Counted from the stretch's first letter, positions 25,963-35,988 are shown. The stretch is DNA of 64,000 nt from TH5896 sp049578985 (GCA_049578985.1 JBAUMZ010000019.1:19290-83289); one strand, 5' to 3'. Notes: generated by a model from the sequence alone, not told the origin. Translations and numbers: made by a program.

Positions 25963-26934
25963 TCACTTCCTCTTCTTCACCGCCTCAGCGACCTTTTTTG
26001 CCACCCTTGTAGGACTTAATCCATAATCATCCAAGAGCAATTCTAGTTCCTCGTCTCTTGCTGATTCACCGAACACATCTGAGACACCAATCCTTTCAAT
26101 CGGCACTGGATATCGGGAAGAAACAGATTCAGCGACCGATCCTCCTAGACCTCCAAAAATATTATGTTCCTCAACGGAGACTAATAATCCAGTGTCCTTG
26201 GCTGCCCTCTCAAGCAATTCATCATCAATAGGTTTTACAGTAAACATGTCAATTACACGGCAATTAATTGAGTGCTTCTCTCTTAAAATTCCTGCAGCTT
26301 TTAATGAAGCAAAAACCATTAGACCACACCCAATTAAGGTTGCGTCATCACCATCGCGAAGAAGATTCCCCTTACCTAAACTAAATTCGGCTGTGCTGTC
26401 ATCATACAAGACCTCACTGGGAGGACGTGCGAGTCTCATATAGACCGGTCCTTTCGTACAGACAGAAGTAATTACAAGCTTCTTAGCTGAAATCGCATCG
26501 GAGGGCACAAGCACCTTCATATTTGGAATTGCTCGCATTGTAGCAAGGTCTTCTATTTGTTGGTGGGAGGCACCATCTGGACCAACTGTCAATCCCGCAT
26601 GAGAAACGACGAGTTTTACATCGAGATTAGGGAAGCATATTGCATTACGAATCTGGTCGAGGCATCTGCCTGGAAGAAATGCGGCGTACGTACTTGCAAA
26701 GGCGATCTTCCCCGCCATAGCAAGACCAGCAGCAACGGAAACCAGATTTGCTTCCGCAATCCCCACGTTGAAAAACCTTTCGGGAAATTTGTTTCCAAAT
26801 TTCTTAGTCTTCAGTGAATCAGTGGTATCTGCCCCAACACAAACCAGCTGCGGATATTTCAATCCAGCTTCGACGAGACTGTCGCCGTATGCACTGCGCA
26901 TGTCAAGACTCGTCTTTCCTTCACTTAAGAGCAT
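25963..26934 (-). CDS. tktB: Transketolase, C-terminal subunit
   Basis: Pyrimidine-binding and C-terminal domains of split transketolase, 323 residues. Seen: GADTTDSLKT, RFFNVGIAEANLVSVAAGLAMAGK with the glutamate that activates thiamine, SHAGLTVGPDGASHQQIEDLA, and the C-domain IGCGLMVFASLKAA with VSVEEHNIFGGLGG. It forms the heteromeric enzyme with the N-subunit encoded just upstream, whose 3' end it overlaps by 14 bases (ATG 26934), ensuring coupled translation. Confidence 0.95.
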   Translation of the reverse strand: MLLSEGKTSLDMRSAYGDSLVEAGLKYPQLVCVGADTTDSLKTKKFGNKFPERFFNVGIAEANLVSVAAGLAMAGKIAFASTYAAFLPGRCLDQIRNAICFPNLDVKLVVSHAGLTVGPDGASHQQIEDLATMRAIPNMKVLVPSDAISAKKLVITSVCTKGPVYMRLARPPSEVLYDDSTAEFSLGKGNLLRDGDDATLIGCGLMVFASLKAAGILREKHSINCRVIDMFTVKPIDDELLERAAKDTGLLVSVEEHNIFGGLGGSVAESVSSRYPVPIERIGVSDVFGESARDEELELLLDDYGLSPTRVAKKVAEAVKKRK

Positions 26935-28561
26935 GAATTTCTTCCTCTATTTCCAATTCATTTGCAAATGGAATCAATATATGTTTACGGGTCTTAAGCC
27001 AATCGTTACGAATCCCGATGCTGGTGGATAGATTAAGAAGTTTTTTCTCTAAGACTACGTTCGCTGTATGTTTCAATTGAAGAATAGCACCTTGAATGTC
27101 TGCGGTTCCATAGACTGCATTTCCTGTGACAAGAATTCTAGCCCCCGCTTCATAAACTAGAGGAAGTGTTATGGAGTCTATTCCACCATCTGCCTCAACG
27201 TATCCTTTGTACCCATTTCTTCTAAGTTCCTTCACTGCACTGATCATTTTTGGAAGAACCGTAGGAATAAATTTCTGTCCTGGAAATCCAGGGTTTACAG
27301 ATAATATATTTACGACATCTATCGAGTCTAGGTAGTCCCAAATCCAATCCGGTAATACTGAATCGGGATTAATTGCGATCCCTGGACTTATCCCATTTGA
27401 AATAAGCTTGCGATTAATTTCCGAAAATTCATCCTGTTTGCATGCTTCTGCGTGGACAGTAATTACATCACATCGAGCTGCTATGTATTCGTCGATTACT
27501 GTTGCCGGGCTCTCTATCATCAAATGAGTATCAAATGGCATTGTAGTGATTTTTCTTAATTTGTGTATGGTATCTGCGAGAAATGTATGATTAGGAACGA
27601 ATCTTCCATCCATTACATCCAAGTGGATAATGTCTGCACCTCCCCTTTCTGCCATTCTAATTTTTTCTTCATAATTTTCCTTTCCACCAGCTATGATCGA
27701 AGGGGCGATCAAAAACTCGCAGTCCAGCTCTTCAAGTAGTATGGGCGTCTGTTTCCTAGGGGGGGCCTTGCCATGCCATTGTGGATTATTGGTCATATGT
27801 TTGATACCATAACCTTTGACAGTGTTAGCTATAATGATCGTAGGCTTGTCCTTCACCTCCAATGACTTGTTAATTGCATCTATCAGTTGTTCCACCCTAT
27901 GTCCGTCTATTTCAATGACGTTCCAATTAAAAGCAACCCACTTGTCACGGACAGGATCAAGTGGCATAATATCCTCCGTAAATCCATCTTGCTGAATTCT
28001 GTTGCGATCAAGTATAGCCGTCAAGTTATCCAATCTAAATTTGGACGCTGACATTGCTGCTTCCCACACCTGACCTTCATTTGACTCTCCATCTCCAATC
28101 AGAGTATAAATGTGATTAGAATTTCCGTCTAAACGATTAGCCAGCGCAAGTCCCACAGACACCGACAGTCCTATCCCCTCCGAACCTCCGGAATACTCTA
28201 TCCCAGGTACACTCCACTTTTGTTGCTCCTTAGAATAACGTACAGGATGACCTTGTAGCCGAGATCCAAACCCGCGGAGTGATTTGATCTCTTCGATTGG
28301 GAAATAGCCAGATACAGCCAGTGTAGAATAAAATCCAGGAGCAGAATGTCCTTTAGAATTTATGAAATAGTCTCTCCCTTTCCAGAAAGGATCGAACTGG
28401 TTATGAACTAATTTTCTGAAATAAAGTGCGCCCATTATTTCGGCGGCCGAGAAGGAAGCCCCAGGATGACCCGAACCCGCTTCGGCGATCCCTTCTATAG
28501 CTAGCATTCTGACGGCTCGGATCTTTGTCTTGAGGTCTAAATAGCGCATCCTCAACGTCAT
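26921..28561 (-). CDS. Fusion: transketolase N-terminal subunit + ribulose-phosphate 3-epimerase
   Basis: 546 residues. Residues 1-272 are the thiamine-diphosphate-binding half of split transketolase: GSGHPGASFSAAE, SKGHSAPGFY, IGDGESNEGQVWEA (155-168) and DRNRIQQDG. Residues 281-495 are a complete Rpe barrel: APSIIAGG, HLDVMDGRFVPN with metal ligands His313 and Asp315, THLMIE (His346), NPGFPGQKF and EADGGID (Asp458), followed by a 50-residue tail. The join runs through one uninterrupted frame with no start codon context needed for a separate Rpe. Transketolase and Rpe are consecutive in the non-oxidative pentose phosphate pathway, so substrate hand-over is plausible. ATG 28561 (or 28549). 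Confidence 0.93.
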   Translation of the reverse strand: MTLRMRYLDLKTKIRAVRMLAIEGIAEAGSGHPGASFSAAEIMGALYFRKLVHNQFDPFWKGRDYFINSKGHSAPGFYSTLAVSGYFPIEEIKSLRGFGSRLQGHPVRYSKEQQKWSVPGIEYSGGSEGIGLSVSVGLALANRLDGNSNHIYTLIGDGESNEGQVWEAAMSASKFRLDNLTAILDRNRIQQDGFTEDIMPLDPVRDKWVAFNWNVIEIDGHRVEQLIDAINKSLEVKDKPTIIIANTVKGYGIKHMTNNPQWHGKAPPRKQTPILLEELDCEFLIAPSIIAGGKENYEEKIRMAERGGADIIHLDVMDGRFVPNHTFLADTIHKLRKITTMPFDTHLMIESPATVIDEYIAARCDVITVHAEACKQDEFSEINRKLISNGISPGIAINPDSVLPDWIWDYLDSIDVVNILSVNPGFPGQKFIPTVLPKMISAVKELRRNGYKGYVEADGGIDSITLPLVYEAGARILVTGNAVYGTADIQGAILQLKHTANVVLEKKLLNLSTSIGIRNDWLKTRKHILIPFANELEIEEEIHALK

Positions 28562-28808
28562 ATTAACCCCCCCACATCCCAGCAGCGAGACATTTCTTGT
28601 TCAATATGATTGCGAAGTGATCGAAAATAAAAACATTAGGTTTATCTCAAACATAATTATGAGTGGGGATTCAATACTCTGCTCTCCAGTTGGTATCTGA
28701 TGCCTTTAAATAAATTATGCCATGATTACAATGGATCGCTAATTGACGCTACAGTATAGATTGGATGTTCGACATACCTTAAAATAAAGTCCTAATAGTG
28801 AGCATTTC

Positions 28809-30329
28809 ATGGTCAAACTTATTGCCGAGGAGATTCCTGTTACCTCAAAACAAACGCCGCTATTGGTTCTAGGCGTATTCGAGGATGAAGTTGAAGGTCT
28901 AATGAATGAATTGGATGGGATTAACACGACGACTGTAGAAATGGTGGATCAAGTAATCAAAGAGAAGGAGCATACCGGATCTTTTGGAAGTAGCTGTATT
29001 GTCCATTGTTTCACGGGTCCTATGCACAGAATCATGCTTTTGGGCCTGGGACAAAAGAAGAGCCTTGACAAGGAAAAAGTTAGAGTTCTGGCAGGAAAGG
29101 CCGTTACGAGAGCAATGGAGATTAATGTTACTGAATACAGTATCAAACCCTTCGCGCAATTAACCAAAGACTTCGCAGAAGCCGTTTGTGAGGGGACATG
29201 CTTGTCGCTCTATAAGTTTGATCAATATCAGTCACAAAAAATTGGTGAATCATCACGTACTCCATCCCCGTTGAAGATCAGCTTGCTTGTAGATCGTGAC
29301 CGAGAAGAGTGGCAGAGGGTATTAGATACAACAAAAATAATAATCGATGCCGTTAATTTCGGAAGAGATCTAGCAAATCTACCCCCAAATGAGTGTTCGC
29401 CAGAGTATCTAGCTCGTGTAGCATTAGATCTTTCTTCAAAGCATCAGCGAATCTCAACTCGTATAATAGAGCGTTATGAGATGGAATCTCTCGGTCTAAA
29501 CGGAATTGTCGCGGTGGGCATGGGGAGTAACAAGCCTCCAAAACTTGTTATTGTAGAATACATGGGAAACGAAGTTAGCAGCACAACTGTGCCATACCTT
29601 TTCGTGGGAAAGGCGGTTACCTTTGATACAGGCGGAATATCTATCAAGCCGTCGGAGCGAATGGAAGAAATGAAATTTGACAAATCGGGTGGATGTGATG
29701 TGCTGGCAATAATGAGTGGTCTGGCAAACCTTGAGGCGAAAGCAAACGTAATAGGAATCATTCCCTGTGTAGAGAACATGCCATCAAGTTCATCTTATAG
29801 GCCAGGAGATATAGTGAGGATGTATAATGGGAAGACCGTAGAGGTTATTAATACTGATGCTGAAGGGAGACTTATTCTAGCGGATAGTATCGCGTACGGA
29901 ATAGAAAGATATAATCCCAATTCCATCATTGATTTGGCGACCTTGACTGGAGCGTGTATCGTAGCCCTAGGTTGTAATATTACGGGGGCACTTAGCAACA
30001 ATCCAGAATTGTTCGATAAGCTCAGACGGATTAGTGAAAAAACTAATGAAAAATTCTGGGAATTACCTCTCTATCCTGAATTTAATGAGCAAATTAAGAG
30101 TAAATTTGCCGATATAAAAAACACTGGTGGCCGTGCCGGAGGGACCATTACAGCGGCAATCTTCCTTTCTAACTTTGTAAACGAAACTCCTTGGATCCAT
30201 CTTGACATAGCGGGAACGGCATGGACCCAGGATGGAACTTGGGATAAAAGTTACAATCCCAAGGGAGCAACTGGCTTCGGCATCCGTTCACTGATTAGGT
30301 TGGTACTTCATGAATCAGGTTCATTGTGA
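28809..30329 (+). CDS. pepA: Leucyl aminopeptidase (M17 family)
   Basis: Cytosolic dizinc/dimanganese aminopeptidase, 506 residues. The catalytic C-domain shows FVGKAVTFDTGGISIKPS (metal and Lys ligands), KSGGCDVLA, the hallmark NTDAEGRLILAD and AGGTITAAIFLSNF. The N-terminal macrodomain-like part is present from residue 1. ATG 28809 with a TATA-like segment (cttaaaataa near 28779-28788). No operon partner. Confidence 0.95.
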   Translation: MVKLIAEEIPVTSKQTPLLVLGVFEDEVEGLMNELDGINTTTVEMVDQVIKEKEHTGSFGSSCIVHCFTGPMHRIMLLGLGQKKSLDKEKVRVLAGKAVTRAMEINVTEYSIKPFAQLTKDFAEAVCEGTCLSLYKFDQYQSQKIGESSRTPSPLKISLLVDRDREEWQRVLDTTKIIIDAVNFGRDLANLPPNECSPEYLARVALDLSSKHQRISTRIIERYEMESLGLNGIVAVGMGSNKPPKLVIVEYMGNEVSSTTVPYLFVGKAVTFDTGGISIKPSERMEEMKFDKSGGCDVLAIMSGLANLEAKANVIGIIPCVENMPSSSSYRPGDIVRMYNGKTVEVINTDAEGRLILADSIAYGIERYNPNSIIDLATLTGACIVALGCNITGALSNNPELFDKLRRISEKTNEKFWELPLYPEFNEQIKSKFADIKNTGGRAGGTITAAIFLSNFVNETPWIHLDIAGTAWTQDGTWDKSYNPKGATGFGIRSLIRLVLHESGSL

Positions 30330-30483
30330 AGGAGAAGCATCTTGTGATCTAGTTATTGCTTACAAGAGACGGCATATGAATAGATCAATCTTAGACAGAA
30401 ATTAAATCGGCCATGATAGCTCCCATACATATGAGGATATATGTGTGTCAGGAGATTATAATGCCTATCATTGGTGATCCTGC

Positions 30484-31059
30484 ATGCCAATCTTCCAGAT
30501 AGATTCGCTAATTAATGGCTTGATTGGTACAGGAGTACGTTGCAGAAGAGGAATACTAGACACCGACGTAGACAAAACATTACAGCCCTATTACGAACGC
30601 TGGCTCTCCAACCGTGATGGATTTGTTAAAATTGACGACTCCAACATAGATTACATAGGTGTGGAGGAGGTAATGAGAATGGGACCTTTCTTTGACATTT
30701 TTTGTCTATTAAAAAACCCCAGCATTATTGAATCAGATGAAAATGCTCATGAGCTTGTGTCATGTTATCCTCAGTTCATGTTTAGAAGTGGAAAGATAGT
30801 ATCTCTGGGGTGGACCGGGGGATTATTGTCTCACTATCTGGCAGGAGATGACGCTATATCTGCGTCTATTGCTCGCATACCTCCGGGAGAAGAATTTGCA
30901 AAATTATTCGTTAGACCTGCCGATTTCTGCTGCATTATTCAGACTCAAGTCTGGGAGCCATTGGGTATTGTATCAATTTATCCGTTGATAAACCAAATCG
31001 GAATGAATATTAAGAATCTTTTAAAGCTCGTTCACCTTGGCGAGACAACCGAAATCTAG
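30484..31059 (+). CDS. Hypothetical protein
   Basis: 191 residues with no family recognised. The sequence looks globular and coding-like (balanced composition, W and C residues, segments such as YYERWLSNRDGFVKIDDSNIDYIGVEEV and RPADFCCIIQTQVWEPLG). It lacks signal peptide and clear membrane helices. ATG 30484 is preceded by an imperfect AT-rich dyad around 30425-30449 that includes a TATA-like core. It is convergent with the solitary 5S gene. Confidence 0.55.
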   Translation: MPIFQIDSLINGLIGTGVRCRRGILDTDVDKTLQPYYERWLSNRDGFVKIDDSNIDYIGVEEVMRMGPFFDIFCLLKNPSIIESDENAHELVSCYPQFMFRSGKIVSLGWTGGLLSHYLAGDDAISASIARIPPGEEFAKLFVRPADFCCIIQTQVWEPLGIVSIYPLINQIGMNIKNLLKLVHLGETTEI

Positions 31060-31104
31060 TTCAAATATATGACCAATGTCTAAAAAAGAAAAGCCTAAAT
31101 GAAA

Positions 31105-31218
31105 CACCAGCACTGCTGTTTTCCAACCGCTCTCGCAGGTCAGTATTCAGCAGCAACGACAGGTTTGACTTCCGGGTTCGGAATGGGTCCGGGTCGCTCC
31201 CTTTCGCTATGGCCGGCT
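31105..31218 (-). rRNA. rrf: 5S ribosomal RNA
   Basis: Read on the minus strand, the segment has the archaeal 5S core CCCATTCCGAACCCGGAAG followed by the helix IV/V region, and its ends pair (GCCGGC at the 5' end with GCTGGT at the 3' end). Ends are good to a few bases. A TATA-like stretch on the minus strand (gttaaattta, near 31241-31250) lies about 25-30 bases upstream, so it has its own promoter. It is about 20 kb from, and opposite in strand to, the 16S-23S operon. The rest of 31060-31464 shows no gene. Confidence 0.9.
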
Positions 31219-31464
31219 AAAGATTAGCCAAGCAGAAGGGTAAATTTAACGTTCCTATCGTCGTGTGTTCTAATTTTTTTCATGAGCGGATTTGTCCAGC
31301 CGATTTTCTTGCACACTAGTGCTCATGATGCGTAATTGCGACCAAATAAGTGAATATTTTCCTTTCTGTGGACAAAGGGAAATGTCAGCTGTCTTTTGGA
31401 TGCCCATGTTTCCCTGGTCAGAAGGCATATAATACATAACGTACAAACAGAAGGGCAATAGGAG

Positions 31465-33270
31465 TTGGGCGATCAAACACAGAACACTCACAGAGTTGCG
31501 GTTTTGGATCAAGAATTATGTCAACCTAGAAAATGCGGCCTGGAATGCATAGTATATTGTCCTGTAAACAAAACCGGTGGTGAGTGCATAATTCAGAGGC
31601 CATCAGATGGTAAGGCGCTTATATCCGAAGACCTCTGTACTGGCTGCGGCATATGCATAAAGAAGTGCCCTTTTGATGCCATCGTGATTGTAAATTTAGC
31701 AAGCGAGCTGGGTCATGAAAAAATACATCAATACGGAGTAAATTCGTTTAGACTCTACCGGATCCCCGCTTTGAAGAAGGGCTCAGTAGTGGGCTTGCTG
31801 GGTCGAAATGGGATGGGAAAGTCCACAATTGTAAACATATTGTCGGGCAATCTTAAACCCAACTTTGGCGGATACGAGTCGGAACCTACGTGGAGCGAAG
31901 TAATCAAAAACTTTCAGGGAACAGAAATGAAGGTTCATTTCGAAAAGCTTGCATCGGGTGAAATTAAATCCTCGATCAAACCCCAGTTGGTGTACCTAAT
32001 ACCAAAGGCATTTAAAGGGAAAGTTCGTGGCCTCGTCGAGAAGTACGATGAGCGTGACGTCGCTGAAAGACTAATTCCCAGACTTGGCTTGGATAATGCA
32101 ATAAGCAGGAATGTCGATGAATTGAGCGGCGGAGAGTTACAGCGACTCGCTGTGATGATTACAGTTTCCAAAGAAGCAGACTATTACTTTTTCGACGAAC
32201 CTTCTTCTTATAATGATGTTTATCAAAGGTTGAGCGTTTCCAGAGTTATACAAGAGTTGGCGGGAGAAGGTAAAAGTGTGATGGTTGTCGAGCACGATCT
32301 TACCCTCCTTGATTATTTGTCAGATAATGTTCATGTCCTTTATGGAGAGCCCGGGGCATATGGAATAACTTCGTCCCTTAGAAGCACAAAAATAGGCATA
32401 AATAACTTTCTTGAAGGGTACCTCCCCAATGAAAACGTTAGATTCAGGGAGAAATCTTACAAGTTTGACAAGACCAGCTCAGTTCAGGATGTACTTATGG
32501 ATTTGGCCGTAAGCAGTTATTCTAACCTGATTAAGTCATTTCGTTCGTCATTTAAGCTCACTGTTGCAAGTGGATCACTAAGGAAAGGTGAGATAATCGG
32601 TCTGGTAGGAGCGAACGCGTTGGGAAAGACAACTTTTATGAAAATGATTTCAGGCATGGAAAATCCTGATTCAGGATCCATCAATACTGATGTAAAAATT
32701 TCTTACAAACCTCAATATCTGAGTCAGGAATATCAGGGAGACGCAAGATCTGTCCTGACTGCGTCGTACGGTAGCGAGATTGAGGGATCGTTAATGGAGG
32801 AACAAATAGTAATGCCATTAGGAATTAAGAAACTATACGAAAAGAGTATCCGACATCTCAGTGGGGGAGAGCTTCAGAAGATAGCAGTAGCAGCTTCACT
32901 GATTAGGCCCGCAGATATTTATGCCCTTGATGAGCCATCTGCATTTCTAGATGTTGAAGACAGGATTGCTTTAGCTAAATTTCTGCAGAGGTTCGTTCGA
33001 GCATATGGCAAATCGGCAATGGTTATTGACCATGACGTTCAGCTTATCGATTTGGTTTCAGACAGTCTGGTTATATTTCAGGGGGTTCCTGGCTCAAGTG
33101 GACATGCAACTGAGCCTCTTGCCAAAGAGTTAGGTATGAATGAATTTTTGAAGTCACTTAGCATTACATATAGGCGAGATCAGGAAACAGGACGCCCACG
33201 AGTAAATAAGGAAGGTAGCAGGCTGGACAGGAACCAAAAAGATAGTGGCAATTACTATTATCTTGAATAA
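31465..33270 (+). CDS. rli1: ABCE1/Rli1 ribosome-recycling factor
   Basis: Twin-ATPase iron-sulfur protein that splits ribosomes after termination. 601 residues. The N-terminal iron-sulfur domain shows the two cysteine sets CQPRKCGLECIVYCP and CTGCGICIKKCP; ABC domain 1 has Walker A GRNGMGKST, signature LSGGE and FFDEPSSY; domain 2 has GANALGKTT, LSGGE and LDEPSAF. The start is TTG 31465. It is followed after 35 bases by the Trm5-like gene on the same strand, so the two may be co-transcribed, both serving translation. Confidence 0.96.
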   Translation: MGDQTQNTHRVAVLDQELCQPRKCGLECIVYCPVNKTGGECIIQRPSDGKALISEDLCTGCGICIKKCPFDAIVIVNLASELGHEKIHQYGVNSFRLYRIPALKKGSVVGLLGRNGMGKSTIVNILSGNLKPNFGGYESEPTWSEVIKNFQGTEMKVHFEKLASGEIKSSIKPQLVYLIPKAFKGKVRGLVEKYDERDVAERLIPRLGLDNAISRNVDELSGGELQRLAVMITVSKEADYYFFDEPSSYNDVYQRLSVSRVIQELAGEGKSVMVVEHDLTLLDYLSDNVHVLYGEPGAYGITSSLRSTKIGINNFLEGYLPNENVRFREKSYKFDKTSSVQDVLMDLAVSSYSNLIKSFRSSFKLTVASGSLRKGEIIGLVGANALGKTTFMKMISGMENPDSGSINTDVKISYKPQYLSQEYQGDARSVLTASYGSEIEGSLMEEQIVMPLGIKKLYEKSIRHLSGGELQKIAVAASLIRPADIYALDEPSAFLDVEDRIALAKFLQRFVRAYGKSAMVIDHDVQLIDLVSDSLVIFQGVPGSSGHATEPLAKELGMNEFLKSLSITYRRDQETGRPRVNKEGSRLDRNQKDSGNYYYLE

Positions 33271-33305
33271 TCTCCATTAATGTTACTATTAACGGAAAGC
33301 TATTC

Positions 33306-34160
33306 ATGTCTAACTTTCTGAAACGAGTAATGAGGTACAAACTTGAAGAATCTGAGGTTTCCACGCTTACTTCTTCTTTTGATACTATAGGCAGTATAGT
33401 GATCTTGAGAATCCCTGAAGCATTGGTTGATAAAAGGCACATGATAGGGGACACGATTTTGGACAGTATCAAATCAGCGAGGTCGGTCTATATGCAAACT
33501 TCTCCGATTGCCGGTGTTCACAGAACGAGGAAACTGGAGTTAATTGCAGGAGTTGATAATCCGGTCACTTTCTACAAGGAATATGACTGTCGATTTAAGG
33601 TCGATGTAGAACAAACCTACTTTTCACCTAGACTCTCTACTGAAAGATTTAGGATTGCAAACCTTGCTTCTGAGAATGAAGTCGTTACCAACATGTTCGC
33701 CGGTGTAGGAACATTTTCAATAATCATGTGCAGGTATCAAAATGTGAAAAAGATTTACAATGTGGATATTAATCAGGTTGCTCACGAACTCTCAGTATTC
33801 AATTCTAGATTGAACAAAATGGAAGGGAAAATCGAGAGCTTCTGTGGGGATGCAAAAGAGATTGCAAACTCTAACATTAAAGGGAAGTCCGATAGGGTGT
33901 TGATGCCCCTTCCCGAAAGGGCAAGATACTTTATCACTGACGCACTGAACTGTTTGAAAGAAGAGCAGGGTGTAATTCATTATTTTCTACATGTTAGAGC
34001 AGATTCCAAGAAATCGGCCTTGGAATATGGTAGGTTTGAGACTGATGACGCTTTCAGAGGATACTCTCACGACATAAAATTCTTACACGTAGTAAGGGAG
34101 GTAGGGCCATGCCTTTACCAATTGGTTTCGGACGTCTTGATCGGAAAGGGAAATGTATAG
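33306..34160 (+). CDS. trm5: Trm5-type tRNA (guanine37-N1)-methyltransferase
   Basis: SAM-dependent methyltransferase, 284 residues. Seen: the D1/D2-like N-terminal part with GSIVILRIPEAL, the family HRTRKLELIAG, RLSTERFRIA, SAM loop NMFAGVGTFSI (129-139), NVDINQVAH, and the catalytic DRVLMPLPERA (197-206), the Trm5 counterpart of NPPY-type motifs. Makes m1G37, or the aTrm5/Taw22 variants also act in wyosine synthesis; which of these applies is not visible. ATG 33306. Confidence 0.9.
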   Translation: MSNFLKRVMRYKLEESEVSTLTSSFDTIGSIVILRIPEALVDKRHMIGDTILDSIKSARSVYMQTSPIAGVHRTRKLELIAGVDNPVTFYKEYDCRFKVDVEQTYFSPRLSTERFRIANLASENEVVTNMFAGVGTFSIIMCRYQNVKKIYNVDINQVAHELSVFNSRLNKMEGKIESFCGDAKEIANSNIKGKSDRVLMPLPERARYFITDALNCLKEEQGVIHYFLHVRADSKKSALEYGRFETDDAFRGYSHDIKFLHVVREVGPCLYQLVSDVLIGKGNV

Positions 34161-34175
34161 TATTAGATAACCATC

Positions 34176-34427
34176 CTAATTGTCTGTTTTTCCTTCCTCG
34201 GTACCTTCCATTGAGACTGCGGTTGCCATTGTGTATCCCATCCAAGCTATGACTCCCACTATCGCTGCGACAAAGCAAAATAGTGTGAGCTTAAGCACTA
34301 AAATGTCGTAACTTGACAAAAGCAAAAGGTAAGTGTAGAAAATAAATCCTATCAAAGAGATCGATAGGATAAGTACCCCTAAACGATGTGAATTCGATAA
34401 CTTTTTCATATCTATGACGTCGCTCAC
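34176..34427 (-). CDS. Small two-helix membrane protein
   Basis: 83 residues with two strong hydrophobic segments (about residues 17-38 and 44-66) joined by a short loop, a basic N-terminus and an acidic C-terminal tail EGTEEGKTDN. No catalytic or metal-binding motifs. Family not recognised. It overlaps nothing and lies between trm5 (convergent, 15-base gap) and rimI-like gene (same strand, 28-base gap), possibly in an operon with the latter. Confidence 0.65.
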   Translation of the reverse strand: MSDVIDMKKLSNSHRLGVLILSISLIGFIFYTYLLLLSSYDILVLKLTLFCFVAAIVGVIAWMGYTMATAVSMEGTEEGKTDN

Positions 34428-34455
34428 TCAGGGCTTAATTTACTTTTCATCCGAT

Positions 34456-34953
34456 TCAGTCCAATTCTAACGCCATGAGGAAGGCATCTTCTCCGTCACG
34501 ATAGTAAGATCTTAGCCTAGATTTTTTGAAAAAACCAAGTCTGTCGTACATGTTTATGGCACTCTCATTGCTAACACGCACTTCAAGGTATATTTCGTCG
34601 CCTCTCCGACTTATCACCCCGTTGATTCCCTCGAGCATTAGGGCCTTCCCCACGCCCTTTCCTCTATGCTCATGAAGTACTCCAACTGATACAACGTGTC
34701 CCTTCTTTACAAATCCAAGCTTCTTAAAGTTTGAAAAACCAAACTCGATCTTGCACATAATGTAACCAACTACATGTCTATTCAGCTCTGCAATAACAAA
34801 TGATTCTGGCAATTCCTTCAGAATAGATTCAAAGAAATAGTCTGAATAATGTTCTGGCAAGGTCGTCAGGTTTACGCCAATCACCTCACCAAGGTCCTCG
34901 TTTTGACAGCGGCGAATGATGTAGTCTCCTACCTGTCGCAGAGCTGATTGCAA
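34456..34953 (-). CDS. rimI: GNAT N-acetyltransferase, RimI/ArdA-like
   Basis: 165-residue GNAT fold. The acetyl-CoA loop is VGVLHEHRGKGVGKALM (Q/RxxGxG/A type) and the C-terminal YLEVRVSNESAINMYDRLGFFKKSRLRSYY is the hallmark of RimI/ArdA protein N-terminal acetyltransferases, with the DGEDAFLMAL terminus. It probably acetylates protein N-termini co-translationally. TTG 34953; an ATG-less start is common among neighbours. Confidence 0.9.
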   Translation of the reverse strand: MQSALRQVGDYIIRRCQNEDLGEVIGVNLTTLPEHYSDYFFESILKELPESFVIAELNRHVVGYIMCKIEFGFSNFKKLGFVKKGHVVSVGVLHEHRGKGVGKALMLEGINGVISRRGDEIYLEVRVSNESAINMYDRLGFFKKSRLRSYYRDGEDAFLMALELD

Positions 34954-35141
34954 TTCGATAATCTAATCGCTACACAAATTATTTAACCTTATCAAATAGC
35001 AAAAATCGATAGATGTAATTAGACAAGATAAATCTCCACTTAGCGAATAGTAGTCCTCATCGTGCTACAAGGAACACACAGTTTGGTTCAGGAGAAGCAG
35101 AAATCTATCACGCGCTACCGAAAGCAAATCGATATTCATTT

Positions 35142-35834
35142 TTACGTGGACTTGACGATTGAAACTCTTCCAAGATTCATCACATTGCTCATGATAATCG
35201 ATATGATTAAACCGAAGAGAAAGCCGCCGATTGCGTCGGTAACATAGTGTTGAATTAATAAAATTCTAGTTAATGCCACAATAAATGGGAAGACCCAGAT
35301 CAACCACCCGATTATCCTGGATCTCTTGTTCAAAGCATAACCAATTATGAATGCGAATGCAGTCGAAATCGCAACATGATTGGATGGATAGGAATAATCT
35401 CTTGACAGAGGAGAGAGAGTGTCCCCTTCTATCACAAATCCCTTGGAGTTGTTTGATAACGTGAATGGAGAAGGATAATCAGGGTTGTCCCTTGCCACAA
35501 TTGGCTTGATATACGTCAAAAGAATGACAATCAAGAGAATAGTAATTAGGAGAATGAGTCCCTGTCTTCTGGTCCTTCTGATAATGCTAAGCACAATAGA
35601 GATTATGACTAAGGTCACTACGTCTCCTAGGGAGGTAACACCTATTGTCAACATTGAAATCAAATCTGAACTTGGTGGAATGCCTGTTACATAAAGACTG
35701 ATTGCCAGATCCATGTCCACGGTGAGTTGCGTCGCCACCAATGTAGTCAGTATGATGAAAAGTACTATGATGAGAACGAATTGAGGAGATCTGAGTTTAG
35801 GCACCCACGTGGGCCACAGGTGTGCTAAATGCAA
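35142..35834 (-). CDS. PAP2-superfamily membrane phosphatase
   Basis: 230 residues with about six membrane helices. The three phosphatase motifs are visible: KPIVARDNP (KxxxxxxRP variant in which Asn-Pro follows Asp), SYPSNHVAIS (PSGH variant, Asn for Gly) and RILLIQHYVTDAIGG (RxxxxxHxxxD). It probably removes phosphate from an isoprenoid or lipid diphosphate at the membrane. The start is TTG 35834 unless a downstream codon is used. No operon partner is evident. Confidence 0.85.
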   Translation of the reverse strand: MHLAHLWPTWVPKLRSPQFVLIIVLFIILTTLVATQLTVDMDLAISLYVTGIPPSSDLISMLTIGVTSLGDVVTLVIISIVLSIIRRTRRQGLILLITILLIVILLTYIKPIVARDNPDYPSPFTLSNNSKGFVIEGDTLSPLSRDYSYPSNHVAISTAFAFIIGYALNKRSRIIGWLIWVFPFIVALTRILLIQHYVTDAIGGFLFGLIISIIMSNVMNLGRVSIVKST

Positions 35835-35988
35835 AATATAACATTAATTATGTTGTATGACCCATCTATTTTTTTCTTTCAACAACGATCTTATCGATTC
35901 AAATTCCTATACTCTTTTCATTTTCTACATCTTATCTGCAGAAATAAATTCGTGGAAAAATGTAACACGCACCCGTGTACTGTATCAT

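Noticed and set aside
30425..30449. Imperfect dyad catacatat/atatgtgtg before the hypothetical gene at 30484
   Set aside because: One mismatch and very AT-rich, and it overlaps a probable TATA; not distinguishable from chance.
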